A stretch of DNA of 64,000 nucleotides from Bacillus sp. FJAT-28004 (GCF_001280845.1 NZ_LGHP01000001.1:3173786-3237785); one strand, 5' to 3'. Shown: positions 1 to 7,932, counted from the stretch's first letter. A program made the numbers and translations. Notes: generated by a model not told the origin, from the letters alone.

Positions 1-136
1 TGTTTGAAATGCTCATTACTTTTTTATCGCTTTTTCGCTTATCCCGAAGGATTTGCGAGGCAGTTATTACTCGTTGTTCAGTTTTCAAAGAGCAAACTAT
101 TCTTTCGTGTCAACCGCGTGTGTCTCAGCGGCGACA
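1..136 (-). ncRNA. 5' leader of an rrn operon (16S gene lies beyond the left edge)
   Basis: Read on the minus strand, positions 95-75 give TGCTCTTTGAAAACTGAAC, the boxA-like antitermination leader that precedes 16S rRNA in Bacillus and Paenibacillus. A strong promoter lies just upstream and there is no open frame. The 16S gene itself should start a short distance beyond base 1. That this is the 16S leader rather than the 16S-23S spacer is inferred from the adjoining promoter. Confidence 0.75.
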
Positions 137-142
137 AGAAAT

Positions 143-172
143 AATATATCACAGGGGCCCAATTAAATGCAA
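143..172 (-). promoter_or_regulatory. SigA promoter of the rrn operon
   Basis: On the minus strand, a -35 TTGCAT (172-167) and a -10 TATATT (148-143) are 18 bases apart, upstream of the boxA leader. The tract upstream of the -35 (about 175-200) is A/T-rich, as expected for an UP element of a growth-rate-controlled rRNA promoter. Confidence 0.65.
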
Positions 173-205
173 CCCCTTTTTTAAAAAAAGTTTAAAAACT
201 TGATT

Positions 206-427
206 TTATCGATAAGAACGCGCATTTAATGCATAACGCGATAGCTCTTTCGGGGAGGCAATTCGTGCGTACATACGGAAAATGATCTTGTATCTTCTTG
301 TAATAGCTTGTTTAATATCACCATCTAGTCTTGAATCATTCAGGTCCAGCAGCATTTCATCCAGTTCTTTACGAAGGACGTAGTCGAGTTCTTTGCATTC
401 TTTATCGTTGAATAGTATTCCGAGCAT
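206..427 (-). CDS. Small protein of unknown function (73 aa)
   Basis: I do not recognise this protein. It is a charged, probably helical, soluble 73-residue product beginning MLGILFNDKECKELDYVLRK and ending in a basic stretch with ALNARSYR. It has no signal peptide, membrane segment or clear motif beyond one cysteine. The start at 427 is chosen because AAGGAGG lies about 10 bases upstream; the longer frame starting at 505 has no ribosome site. It lies between the SpoIIM-like gene and the rrn promoter, co-directional with both. That it is a real gene rests on the strong ribosome site and ordinary composition. Confidence 0.7.
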   Translation of the reverse strand: MLGILFNDKECKELDYVLRKELDEMLLDLNDSRLDGDIKQAITRRYKIIFRMYARIASPKELSRYALNARSYR

Positions 428-554
428 AGCCGTGAGTGACCTCCTTAAGTTGAAAAGCGCAACTAGATCGTCCTTTAACGAACAAAAAAGCAACGTCTCA
501 CGCAAATGCGTTTCGACACTGCTATACTGTTATGCTCAAATATTGGAAAAATTA

Positions 555-1181
555 TTACATCTGCAACAACCATAATGTAATTGTACTTTCGATTACTGCC
601 GCTATAAGCAGTGTTATCGTCAAAATTACCATCATAGGAACGGTACGAACTACAAAACTTTCAAGCTCACGGCTTAGTCCGGCTGTCTTCGATCTGGCGA
701 ATACAAGAGATCCTCCTGCTTTCAAGACGAGCACTCCAAAACGCATGCCATAAGCGCAAGCGATAATAATTGCGGGTATTTCCAGGATTCCGTGCGGCAG
801 CAAACCTTTTACAATTAGCTCCATCACATATCCGCCGCCATGCAGCTCCGCTGTCGTTTTCAGCAAATATCCAATCATCATCCCGTTAACAACTAAGAAG
901 AAAAATGGCAAGACCCCAAACAGTGCACCTAAGTACATGACCAATATCGATTTTATTGCATTATTCAAAAAAATGAAGATCATCATCGTTAATGTTGGAT
1001 TTTTGGAATCATCGATCATTTCGGCTAACTGTCCTAACCCTTTCAGCTGTTCATCTAGAAAAGCTCTGAATGCGGGGTTGGTGCCTCCGATAACCATTCC
1101 TGCTAAAAACAATATCGATCCAAACGCTATATAGGGATTCATTTGCTTAAAATGCTCCCAAATCAAACGCCATTTAAACAT
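555..1181 (-). CDS. Stage II sporulation protein M family (DUF95) membrane protein
   Basis: A 208-residue integral membrane protein with about five hydrophobic segments: near residues 18-35, 65-85, 90-112, 130-155 and 185-205. The central PHGILEIPAI motif is typical of the SpoIIM/DUF95 family. In Bacillus, SpoIIM belongs to the DMP machine that remodels septal peptidoglycan during engulfment. This protein is a family member at the pdaB locus, and it may be a paralogue rather than the engulfment SpoIIM itself. A GGAGGGG site lies 5 bases before the ATG. It is divergent from pdaB, and the shared upstream region contains a dispersed hairpin repeat. Confidence 0.75.
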   Translation of the reverse strand: MFKWRLIWEHFKQMNPYIAFGSILFLAGMVIGGTNPAFRAFLDEQLKGLGQLAEMIDDSKNPTLTMMIFIFLNNAIKSILVMYLGALFGVLPFFFLVVNGMMIGYLLKTTAELHGGGYVMELIVKGLLPHGILEIPAIIIACAYGMRFGVLVLKAGGSLVFARSKTAGLSRELESFVVRTVPMMVILTITLLIAAVIESTITLWLLQM

Positions 1182-1256
1182 TTTATCCCCTCCGCAGCTT
1201 GTAAGTTCGCAAGATGGATGAATATCTCTGTAGTACGAGCATAGATTGTACTACAA

Positions 1257-1350
1257 GCGTAAACGACGGCAGCCTTCCATGGAGGCAAATAATCGTTTCG
1301 CAATTAAGGATAAGTGAGGTATAAAGGTCGGATTTATACTTTCTTATCTT
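1257..1350 (-). repeat. Dispersed hairpin repeat, copy D
   Basis: Read on minus, the hairpin comes first: GATAAGaaAGTATAAA (1347-1332) pairs with TTTATACctcaCTTATC (1326-1310). A tail follows with TTGCGAAACGA and ends at CGTTTACGC (1257). The tail aligns with the repeat copies at 10006, 33393 and 54530. It sits between the divergent spoIIM-like and pdaB genes, so it probably lies in one or both 5' regions. Confidence 0.65.
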
Positions 1351-1386
1351 AGTACAAGCTTCCATTAGAGAGGAGTGCCCTTCCCA

Positions 1387-2199
1387 ATGAACGTTTTTTA
1401 TGTTCTGAATGGCCGAAAGTTGAAAAGGTATTTCTTAATTTCTATCGCTGTCGTATTTTCCATTGGCATCATCTATGCCGAACGTGACAACATCACCGTG
1501 TTTGCTCCGCAGCAGCAGCCGGCTGCAATCTACAGCGTGCCCACTGACAAAAAGGTTGTTGCTCTTACCTTTGACATTAGTTGGGGCGATAAACGCACGG
1601 AACCCATTCTTAATGTACTAAAAGAGAAAAACATTAAGCAGGCTACCTTCTTCTTGTCTTCTCCATGGAGTCAGTCCCATCCTGAAATCGTCAGAAAGAT
1701 TCAAGAGGCTGGTTATGAAATAGGCAGCCATGGACACAAGCACGATAATTACAGCAAGCTGAGCGATGAGGAAATTCGCAAACAAATTACGACTGCACAT
1801 ACCATTCTATCCGACGTAACGGGAAAACAACCGAAATTGATCCGACTTCCTAACGGAGATTTTGACAAGCGGGTACTACGTATTGCCGAAGAACTGCAAT
1901 ATAAGGTTATTCAGTGGGATACGGATTCACTCGATTGGATGAACATCGGTACTGACAAAATTATTAATCGAGTCGTTACGCGTGCTCATCCTGGCGACAT
2001 TATTTTGTTCCATGCAAGTGATTCCGTAAAACAGACACATGAGGCGCTGCCGATCGTCATTGATCAGCTGCGTGAAAAAGGTTACGATTTCGTTACGGTA
2101 ACTGATCTCATCACTCAAACAGAGGTCGATGGCAAAGCTGTGCAGGACAAGACATCCTCTACATTCCCACAAATTAATGCTTCAGAATTAGAATATTAA
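1387..2199 (+). CDS. pdaB: Polysaccharide deacetylase PdaB (sporulation, spore cortex)
   Basis: A NodB-fold (CE4) deacetylase of about 270 residues. An N-terminal signal anchor covers about residues 16-32. The metal-binding motifs are LTFDISWGD (about 63-71, the PdaB version of TFDDG) and GSHGHKHD (about 118-125); the catalytic-face motif RLPNGDFD is also present. B. subtilis PdaB acts in the forespore and is needed to keep spores dormant after cortex formation. The ATG at 1387 is preferred because AGAGGAG lies 11 bases upstream; an in-frame GTG at 1375 lies inside that ribosome site. It is one of three plus-strand genes. Its terminator lies inside the 3' end of convergent kbaA. Confidence 0.9.
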   Translation: MNVFYVLNGRKLKRYFLISIAVVFSIGIIYAERDNITVFAPQQQPAAIYSVPTDKKVVALTFDISWGDKRTEPILNVLKEKNIKQATFFLSSPWSQSHPEIVRKIQEAGYEIGSHGHKHDNYSKLSDEEIRKQITTAHTILSDVTGKQPKLIRLPNGDFDKRVLRIAEELQYKVIQWDTDSLDWMNIGTDKIINRVVTRAHPGDIILFHASDSVKQTHEALPIVIDQLREKGYDFVTVTDLITQTEVDGKAVQDKTSSTFPQINASELEY

Positions 2200-2200
2200 A

Positions 2201-2830
2201 TTAAACGACCGGCTTTGCAGCAATCGCTGCTGAGTCGGTTGTTTCTTTTTTGACCAAACGGTGCATCATCATAATTTGGTATGCATTGCAGACGAATAAA
2301 GGAACCATCATAAAGACGATAGCGGATACATTCGTTTCTCCTTGCAGTGCAGGCCAAGCTTCAATGAATGTAATGAAGAACATCAAAAACATTGTCGGTA
2401 CAAAAGCGGTTTTGTTCGTTTGCTTAACTTTAAACCATGATACCGCTACAGACAGCGCAAGCAGGATAAGCGGCAGCGTCCAGAAAAACCAATTGTTAAG
2501 GCGCTGCTCATACAGCATATACCCTAGCCCTATTGCTGCGAATATTGTAGTATATCCCTGCAGCGCATTCCATAAATATTTTTTGCCGAATACGCTAAGC
2601 GCGATGTAGTTTAAAGTTAAATAAGCGAAAAAGCCCATTTGGCTGAACGCGCCTATCATTAGGCCAACCAAAGCCATCATTAATGCATTGAAACCGACAG
2701 CCTTAAAGCCTAAGAAACCAAACTCTGGATCTACCCAAGCCATAATCGCTCCGGTAATCACGCAGGCAAGTCCCCCTACTACCATACCGCTCCAAAATAA
2801 AAAGAACCACTTTTTTAAATTCACGTTCAT
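2201..2830 (-). CDS. kbaA: KinB-signalling pathway activator KbaA
   Basis: A 209-residue membrane protein with about six hydrophobic segments spread along its length and a short polar C-terminus. Sequence and position between pdaB and gerD match KbaA, which in B. subtilis is needed for KinB to feed the phosphorelay that starts sporulation. The start at 2830 is set by AGGAGG seven bases upstream; an in-frame extension to 3010 would cross the gerD promoter region and has no ribosome site. It ends one base from the stop of convergent pdaB. Confidence 0.85.
   Translation of the reverse strand: MNVNLKKWFFLFWSGMVVGGLACVITGAIMAWVDPEFGFLGFKAVGFNALMMALVGLMIGAFSQMGFFAYLTLNYIALSVFGKKYLWNALQGYTTIFAAIGLGYMLYEQRLNNWFFWTLPLILLALSVAVSWFKVKQTNKTAFVPTMFLMFFITFIEAWPALQGETNVSAIVFMMVPLFVCNAYQIMMMHRLVKKETTDSAAIAAKPVV
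2204..2251 (+). terminator. Terminator of pdaB, inside the kbaA 3' end
   Basis: A hairpin with an inner stem (GCAGC/GCTGC) and an outer AACGACCG/CGGTTGTT pairing is followed on plus by TTTCTTTTTT. It follows pdaB directly and overlaps the last codons of convergent kbaA, so kbaA's C-terminal codons double as the stem. Confidence 0.7.
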
Positions 2831-2897
2831 TATCCTCCTGTTATCCACATTACCCTTTATTTTACCACGTTCACAATAAAAAGCTAAAGTCTGTCCA

Positions 2898-2926
2898 TGA
2901 TAATACGGTGAACTTTGTACATAATA
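2898..2926 (+). promoter_or_regulatory. Putative SigG-type (forespore) promoter of gerD
   Basis: A -35-like TGATAA (2898-2903) and a -10 CATAATA (2920-2926) are 16 bases apart, about 83 bases before the gerD ATG. CATAATA fits the SigG/SigF -10 pattern, and gerD is SigG-controlled in B. subtilis. The assignment is inference from motif and known regulation. Confidence 0.5.
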
Positions 2927-3008
2927 AGTGTACGATCCATCACTTTTGAACGATTTATTTATCCAAACGGAATGCAGCAGCAATGACATAGAAAGGAGCT
3001 TGCGAAAC

Positions 3009-3713
3009 ATGCGTAAGAGCTTTGCTTTATTTTCGGTTATTTCAGCAATGTTAATTGTACTATCGGGCTGTGGTGCCGAGTCCTCCGGAAGTAACGAGCA
3101 GGTTAGCTACAAGGATTTAAAATCGATGGTCATTGATATCCTCAAAACGGAGGATGCGCAAAAAGCGCTTCAGGAGTCTTCTCAGCAAATGTCTGGCTAT
3201 AACGGCCAAACCTCCAAGTTGTTGTCTGTACAGGATCAGGAGGAAGTTCGCTTAGCGGTCAAGGATGTTCTTATTTCTCCTCAGTACGACAAGGTAATCA
3301 AAAAGCTTATGGTTGATCCACGTTTCGCGGGGGAATTTGCCAAATCCGTTAATAAGCAAAATAAACAAATTCATAAAGAACTAATAAAGGACCCCTCCTA
3401 TCAAGCAGATTTAATTAAAGTGCTGAAAAATCCAGAGATGGACAAGATGATTCTTGAGGTGCTGCAAAGTACGCAATACCGCAAGGAAGTTATGTCCCTT
3501 ATGCAGGATGCAATGCAAAATCCGCTATTTCGGCTTGAAGTGCTTGATTTGATGAAAAAAGCGGTCCAAGAAGAGCTTAAGCCAAGTCCAGATGAGAAAG
3601 TCGATAAGAAGAAAGATGAATCGGGCGGCGACGAACAGAAATCCGATGAAGGCGGCGGTGACGGCGGAGATTCTGGCTCGGGAGATGAACAAGGCGGCGA
3701 CTCAGGTATGTAG
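3009..3713 (+). CDS. gerD: Spore germination lipoprotein GerD
   Basis: A 234-residue lipoprotein with lipobox LSGC (Cys 21) after a hydrophobic signal peptide. A helical core (about 30-190) consists of repeated amphipathic segments such as SPQYDKVIKKLMVDPRF and NPEMDKMILEVL. GerD assembles the germinosome, the cluster of nutrient germinant receptors in the spore inner membrane. AAGGAG stands 11 bases before the chosen ATG; an in-frame start at 2928 would overlap the promoter. Residues from about 195 to the end are an unusual acidic tail rich in Gly, Ser, Asp, Glu and Lys. It is transcribed alone, convergent with salA. Confidence 0.9.
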   Translation: MRKSFALFSVISAMLIVLSGCGAESSGSNEQVSYKDLKSMVIDILKTEDAQKALQESSQQMSGYNGQTSKLLSVQDQEEVRLAVKDVLISPQYDKVIKKLMVDPRFAGEFAKSVNKQNKQIHKELIKDPSYQADLIKVLKNPEMDKMILEVLQSTQYRKEVMSLMQDAMQNPLFRLEVLDLMKKAVQEELKPSPDEKVDKKKDESGGDEQKSDEGGGDGGDSGSGDEQGGDSGM

Positions 3714-3740
3714 CAGTCAGTAATTAAAATAAAAATAATA

Positions 3741-3808
3741 AAGCCCGAACAGGTTGTCTCCAAAGCAGCAATGTCTTGCTGCCTTGGGACGTTTGTTCGG
3801 GCTTTTGC
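3741..3808. terminator. Bidirectional terminator between gerD and salA
   Basis: Outer arms AAGCCCGAACA (3741-3751) and TGTTCGGGCTT (3794-3804) are perfectly complementary and enclose a second stem, GCAGCAA/TTGCTGC. T-rich or A-rich tracts flank both sides, so it can end the plus transcript of gerD and the minus transcript of salA. Confidence 0.85.
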
Positions 3809-3815
3809 TATTTAA

Positions 3816-4937
3816 CTATCCGCCGCATTTTGCTAATACGCGATCTGCAAGTTCCAAGTACATTTTGCCTGTCTCGGTATCCTCTTTGTATACGGAGGGT
3901 GCAAAGTCGGGCTCTGACACATGGTTGTCCGGTGCGCCTAACGGAATTTGAGCAAGCAGATCAGCATGAAGCGTCTCAGCAAGACGCGCGCCGCCTCCCC
4001 GACCAAATACATATTCCCTCTCGCCGGTAGCCTTGGATTCGAAATAGGACATATTCTCAACGATCCCTATAATTTCGTGTTCAGTCTTAATCGCCATAGC
4101 GCCTGCCCTAGCTGCAACGAATGCTGCTGTGGCATGCGGGGTTGTTACGATAATTTCCTTGCTTTGCGGAATAATCTGATGCACATCAAGCGCTACATCT
4201 CCCGTACCAGGCGGAAGGTCTAGCAGCAAATAATCTAGCTCGCCCCACTCGATCTCTTGGAAGAAGTTGCGCAGCATTTTGCCGAGCATAGGTCCGCGCC
4301 AAACGATCGGGCTGTTATCCTCTACGAAGAAGCCCATGGACATCACCTTGACACCAAATTTCTCAATGGGAATTACCCGTTCATTAACAACATCTGGACG
4401 CTCCTCGATACCCATCATATCAGGCACGCTGAAGCCGTAGATGTCTGCGTCGATGATGCCAACGCGCTTGCCCCTGCGGGCTAAAGCAACCGCCAAGTTG
4501 ACGGTCACCGTCGATTTGCCGACGCCGCCCTTGCCGCTCGCGACGGCGATGAACTGCACCCCGCTGGCAGGATCCAGCAGCGGGTTAGCTAGGCCGGCCC
4601 CGTGCCCCTGAACGGGCGCTGGGCCGCTAGTTTTGCCAGCACCGGCGCTAGCCGCAGCCGGTGCTGCAGCTGCCGCTGGCGGCGGCGTAGACGCGCCTGC
4701 GCCTGCGGCAGGCGCTGCCCCGGCACGAAACCGGAAGTGCACGGTTTCGGCGCCTAGGCGCGCCAGCGCCTCGCGAAGCGAGGCTTCCAGCGCGGGCTGC
4801 AATACCGCGCCAGACCCAAGGACCGTCATCGAAACTTGACGGTCCCGAACCATTACGTCGCGGATGGTGATTTCATCCGCTTTATGCTCTGCCGTCACTA
4901 ATTCGACGGCTTCTATAACTTGCTCTCGTGTCAACAT
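3816..4937 (-). CDS. salA: Mrp/NBP35-type P-loop ATPase SalA (ApbC family)
   Basis: 373 residues. An N-terminal MIP18/DUF59 domain (about 1-70) is followed by a low-complexity linker of Ala, Pro and Gly (about 72-118) and then an Mrp ATPase domain with deviant Walker A GKGGVGKS (135-142) and switch motif IIDADIYG. Mrp proteins carry Fe-S clusters; in B. subtilis SalA also represses scoC. The C-terminal CxxC pair of classic Mrp carriers is not present (MSYFESKATGEREY occupies that place), as I recall for B. subtilis SalA. The linker codons are strikingly GC-rich. It follows cwlD on the same strand after a gap of about 110 bases. Confidence 0.9.
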   Translation of the reverse strand: MLTREQVIEAVELVTAEHKADEITIRDVMVRDRQVSMTVLGSGAVLQPALEASLREALARLGAETVHFRFRAGAAPAAGAGASTPPPAAAAAPAAASAGAGKTSGPAPVQGHGAGLANPLLDPASGVQFIAVASGKGGVGKSTVTVNLAVALARRGKRVGIIDADIYGFSVPDMMGIEERPDVVNERVIPIEKFGVKVMSMGFFVEDNSPIVWRGPMLGKMLRNFFQEIEWGELDYLLLDLPPGTGDVALDVHQIIPQSKEIIVTTPHATAAFVAARAGAMAIKTEHEIIGIVENMSYFESKATGEREYVFGRGGGARLAETLHADLLAQIPLGAPDNHVSEPDFAPSVYKEDTETGKMYLELADRVLAKCGG

Positions 4938-5049
4938 AGGTTGTGTCCCACCTTTATATAATTAGAACTATATAATAGTTAGTATAACACAGTAAACTAA
5001 TGAACCAAGTCATCTGCTGACGCTTTGTATCATTTTGGCGTAAGGCAAA

Positions 5050-5838
5050 TTACTTGTCCGTCACCTCATCCTGCAGCACACTGCCGCTTAACTTCTCCCC
5101 TGCGGCATATCTCAGAATACCTTGATAGATCGATGCGGCTACCGATCTTTGGTACTCCGTATCTGCAAGCCGCTGTGATTCGCCTGGATTAGATAAGAAT
5201 CCTACCTCGACCAGCGCCGTCGGTATGTTCTCGATTGATTTCAACACGTAAACATCCTTCACGGTAGCAGCGACCCTTGTTGTATTTTCTAAATTGCGTT
5301 TAATCTCATCTTGTATAAAGGTAGCAAGAATAATATTGTCTGGGTGATTGCTCGGATGAAAAAAGGTTTGTGCTCCAGTCCATTTAGTTGAAGGGATGCT
5401 GTTCATATGAATGCTTATGACTGCGGCCGGATTGCTGTTTTTAATAAGGGCTACACGTTTCTTTAAGTCTTCCGTCTTGCGCTTGCTGTAGGCTCTTGAA
5501 TCCCCCGTAGCAAGATCATAATCCCCTTCCCTTGTCATAACCACGATAGCACCAGCCTGTTGCAAATAATCGCGCAAATAAAGCGCAATCGCTAAGTTTA
5601 GATCCTTCTCAATAATGCCCTGCTTACTGATCGCACCGCCATCTGCCCCGCCATGGCCAGCATCAATCGCTATGGTCTTGCCAGACAAAGGAAGCGTCCA
5701 ATAAGACCATGCTTTTTTTGAAGGCATCGATTGTGTAAGCAGTATGCCTGTAAGTGCAATAACCAGCAATCCGATACTGATTCGAATTATGCCTTTAAAC
5801 GTCAACCAAATGACAACATGCCGATCGATTCGGCGCAT
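5050..5838 (-). CDS. cwlD: Spore cortex N-acetylmuramoyl-L-alanine amidase CwlD
   Basis: A 262-residue Amidase_3 enzyme with an N-terminal membrane anchor (about 12-34). The zinc and catalytic motifs are DAGHGG, IIEKDLNL, SIHMNS and ALVEVGFLSN, giving the expected His-Glu-His-Glu set. CwlD, with PdaA, makes the muramic-delta-lactam that marks spore cortex for germination lysis. The start at 5838 is set by GGGGTGG eight bases upstream; the frame is open further upstream but without a ribosome site. It lies downstream of sat and upstream of salA, with its own sporulation-type promoter candidate. Confidence 0.9.
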   Translation of the reverse strand: MRRIDRHVVIWLTFKGIIRISIGLLVIALTGILLTQSMPSKKAWSYWTLPLSGKTIAIDAGHGGADGGAISKQGIIEKDLNLAIALYLRDYLQQAGAIVVMTREGDYDLATGDSRAYSKRKTEDLKKRVALIKNSNPAAVISIHMNSIPSTKWTGAQTFFHPSNHPDNIILATFIQDEIKRNLENTTRVAATVKDVYVLKSIENIPTALVEVGFLSNPGESQRLADTEYQRSVAASIYQGILRYAAGEKLSGSVLQDEVTDK

Positions 5839-5913
5839 AAAAAAACCACCCCGTTCTCCATCAAATGAATACGCGGCATCAAGCAGCTTTAAATAAGCCA
5901 AATGCTCACTTTC

Positions 5914-5943
5914 ATTTATATGGGACGAGATGGTCGTTTATGA
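5914..5943 (-). promoter_or_regulatory. Possible SigE/SigG-type promoter of cwlD
   Basis: On minus, TCATAAA (5943-5937) and CATATAAAT (5922-5914) are 14 bases apart, resembling the SigE pattern (KMATATT, 14 bases, CATACAnT). B. subtilis cwlD is expressed during sporulation. Motif match only. Confidence 0.4.
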
Positions 5944-5968
5944 GACAAACCTTATGTTATTCGGTTAA

Positions 5969-7135
5969 TTAAACTACTGGCTGCTCAGACATGCCTTCAA
6001 TCAATATTTTAGCAACCTCTGGACGGGAGAACTCAGGCGGCGGGCAAATGCCATCACGCAGCAATGCGCGTACCTTCGTACCCGAAAGTGTCAAATGATG
6101 CTCCTTGTCATGCGGGCAAGTTTTGGATGTTGCCATGTTGCCGCACTCTTTGCAGAAGAAGCTGTGCTCGAAATAAAGTGGCGTTATGCCTAGGTCTTCT
6201 GCTGGAATCGTTTTGAGCAGGTCTTGAGCTTCGTACGTTCCATAGTAGTCGCCTACACCTGCATGATCGCGTCCAACAATAAAATGCGAGCAACCATAGT
6301 TTTTACGAACGAGAGCATGGAAGATCGCCTCACGAGGTCCAGCGTAACGCATAGCTGCCGGGAATACACCAAGGAATACACGATCCTTCGGATAGTAGTT
6401 CTCAAGCAGCGCTAGGTAGCTCTTCATCCGTACATTCGCAGGAACATCATCCGATTTCGTTTCACCAACGAGCGGATTGAGGAAAAGCGCATCAACGATT
6501 TCCATTGCTGTTTTTTGAATGTATTCATGTGCGCGGTGAACTGGATTGCGAGTTTGGAAACCAACAACGGTTTTCCAGCCTTTTTCTGCAAATAGACGAC
6601 GAGTTTCCGATGGGTCAAAATAAAACTCATTAAACTTCTCAGGCTGAGGACGTTTTAGAACCGTAATTTCTCCGCCAACATTTGTAGAAGAACGTTCGAA
6701 CAGCTTTTGAACACCTGGGTGCTCCAGATCATCTGTTTTGAATACGTTGACTGCTTCAACCTTATGGTCAACCGAGTAGATGCTGTCAATGTTAATGATT
6801 GCGTATATTACACCATCTTCACCGATTAGAACTGCACGCTCGCCTACGGAAAATTCAGAAGCCTTCGCTTCTTCTACAGCAAGTGTAATAGGAATGCTCC
6901 ATACGGTTCCATTAGCAAGACGCATGTCTTTCACAACCGACTGGTAATCCGCTTCGTTCATGAAGCCAGTAAGTGGAGAGAACGCTCCAACAGCGATTAG
7001 ATCAAGGTCAGAGATAGCCCAAGTGTTTATCGTAATGGATTTAAGTGTTTTAGCTTCAGCTAGTAATGCTTCACGTTGTTCGCCCGAAGCGACACGGTTA
7101 ACGAGTACGCCACCGTGCGGTAGAATTTGACTCAT
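5969..7135 (-). CDS. sat: Sulfate adenylyltransferase (ATP sulfurylase)
   Basis: 388 residues, the usual length of the monomeric bacterial/archaeal-type ATP sulfurylase, which makes APS and PPi from sulfate and ATP. The active-site motif [10 protein letters not shown] lies at 194-203, and a [12 protein letters not shown] segment follows. A cysteine/histidine cluster near the C-terminus (FCKECGN...[10 protein letters not shown]) probably binds zinc, as in related enzymes. A strong ribosome site (GAGGAG) precedes the ATG. It lies 25 bases downstream of cysH, so the two form a sulfate-activation and reduction operon. Confidence 0.95.
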   Translation of the reverse strand: MSQILPHGGVLVNRVASGEQREALLAEAKTLKSITINTWAISDLDLIAVGAFSPLTGFMNEADYQSVVKDMRLANGTVWSIPITLAVEEAKASEFSVGERAVLIGEDGVIYAIINIDSIYSVDHKVEAVNVFKTDDLEHPGVQKLFERSSTNVGGEITVLKRPQPEKFNEFYFDPSETRRLFAEKGWKTVVGFQTRNPVHRAHEYIQKTAMEIVDALFLNPLVGETKSDDVPANVRMKSYLALLENYYPKDRVFLGVFPAAMRYAGPREAIFHALVRKNYGCSHFIVGRDHAGVGDYYGTYEAQDLLKTIPAEDLGITPLYFEHSFFCKECGNMATSKTCPHDKEHHLTLSGTKVRALLRDGICPPPEFSRPEVAKILIEGMSEQPVV

Positions 7136-7160
7136 TGAAATTTATCCTCCTCGCGAATGC

Positions 7161-7856
7161 TTATTTATGCAATCCACATTCTGTTTTTTCTTGACCTGAC
7201 CAACGACCAGCACGCGGATCTTCACCTGGCATTACTTTGCGAGTGCACTGCTCGCAACCGATGCTTGGGTAGTTTTGATCATGCAATGGATTATATATAA
7301 CATCATTCTCACGGATATAGTTCCATACGTCCTCAGTAGTCCAGTGAGCAATTGGGTTGAATTTGACCAGTCCGAATTTTGTATCATACTCAATTTTTTT
7401 GGAATTAGCGCGAGTAGGTGCTTGATCACGGCGAATGCCCGTAATCCATGCGTCATACTTCGAGAGAATGTTCGTAAGTGGTTTAACTTTACGAATATTG
7501 CAGCATGCGTTCGCATCGGACTTCCAAAGTTCTTCACCGAACTGAGCAGCTTGCTCTTCAGGTGTAATTTCAGGCTTCACTTCAACGAAAGGAATGCCAG
7601 GGTAACGCTGAGCCATAAGATCACGAGTCTCATATGTTTCTTTAAAATGGAAATCCGTATCTAAATAGAAAATATCCGTTTTTGGGCTAACTTTTTGCAG
7701 CATATCAACAAGTACAACATCTTCAGCACCAAAGCTGCATGCGAAAGTAAGATTAGGAAATGTTTCTACCGCAAACGCAATAATTTCTTCCGGTGTTGCG
7801 TTTTCAAGTTCTACTTCCTTTTGCTTGATAAGCGCTTCTTTTTCAAAAAGGTTCAT
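7161..7856 (-). CDS. cysH: Assimilatory adenylyl-sulfate (APS) reductase, [4Fe-4S] type
   Basis: A 231-residue PAPS-reductase-fold enzyme. The paired cysteines Cys118-Cys119 and the Cys201-x2-Cys204 pair are the four ligands of the [4Fe-4S] cluster that distinguishes APS reductases from PAPS reductases. The catalytic Cys227 is in the ECGLH motif at the C-terminus. It reduces APS, made by the neighbouring sat product, to sulfite using thioredoxin. No sulfate transporter or APS-kinase gene is adjacent, unlike the B. subtilis cysH operon. A good promoter with repeated TTGAAC hexamers precedes it. Confidence 0.93.
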   Translation of the reverse strand: MNLFEKEALIKQKEVELENATPEEIIAFAVETFPNLTFACSFGAEDVVLVDMLQKVSPKTDIFYLDTDFHFKETYETRDLMAQRYPGIPFVEVKPEITPEEQAAQFGEELWKSDANACCNIRKVKPLTNILSKYDAWITGIRRDQAPTRANSKKIEYDTKFGLVKFNPIAHWTTEDVWNYIRENDVIYNPLHDQNYPSIGCEQCTRKVMPGEDPRAGRWSGQEKTECGLHK

Positions 7857-7903
7857 TTTTTTGCCCTCCGTTTTTAATTCCTAGTAAATTGCTCTGTATA
7901 ATA

Positions 7904-7932
7904 ATTATACGTTCAAAGTGTTCAATGTTCAA
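7904..7932 (-). promoter_or_regulatory. SigA promoter of cysH-sat with three TTGAAC direct repeats
   Basis: On minus, a -35 TTGAAC (7932-7927) and a perfect -10 TATAAT (7909-7904) are 17 bases apart. The TTGAAC hexamer recurs at 7925-7920 and 7916-7911 inside the spacer. Such direct repeats could be an operator for a cysteine or sulfur regulator, but they do not resemble a CymR box that I recognise. Confidence 0.75.

Noticed and set aside
206..505. A longer 99-residue form of the small protein next to the rrn promoter
   Set aside because: The start at 505 lacks a ribosome site, whereas 427 has a strong one; the extra N-terminus spans an intergenic region.
3401..3763. A 120-codon Ser/Pro-rich minus-strand frame under gerD
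   Set aside because: It is the complement of the low-complexity GerD tail and has no ribosome site.
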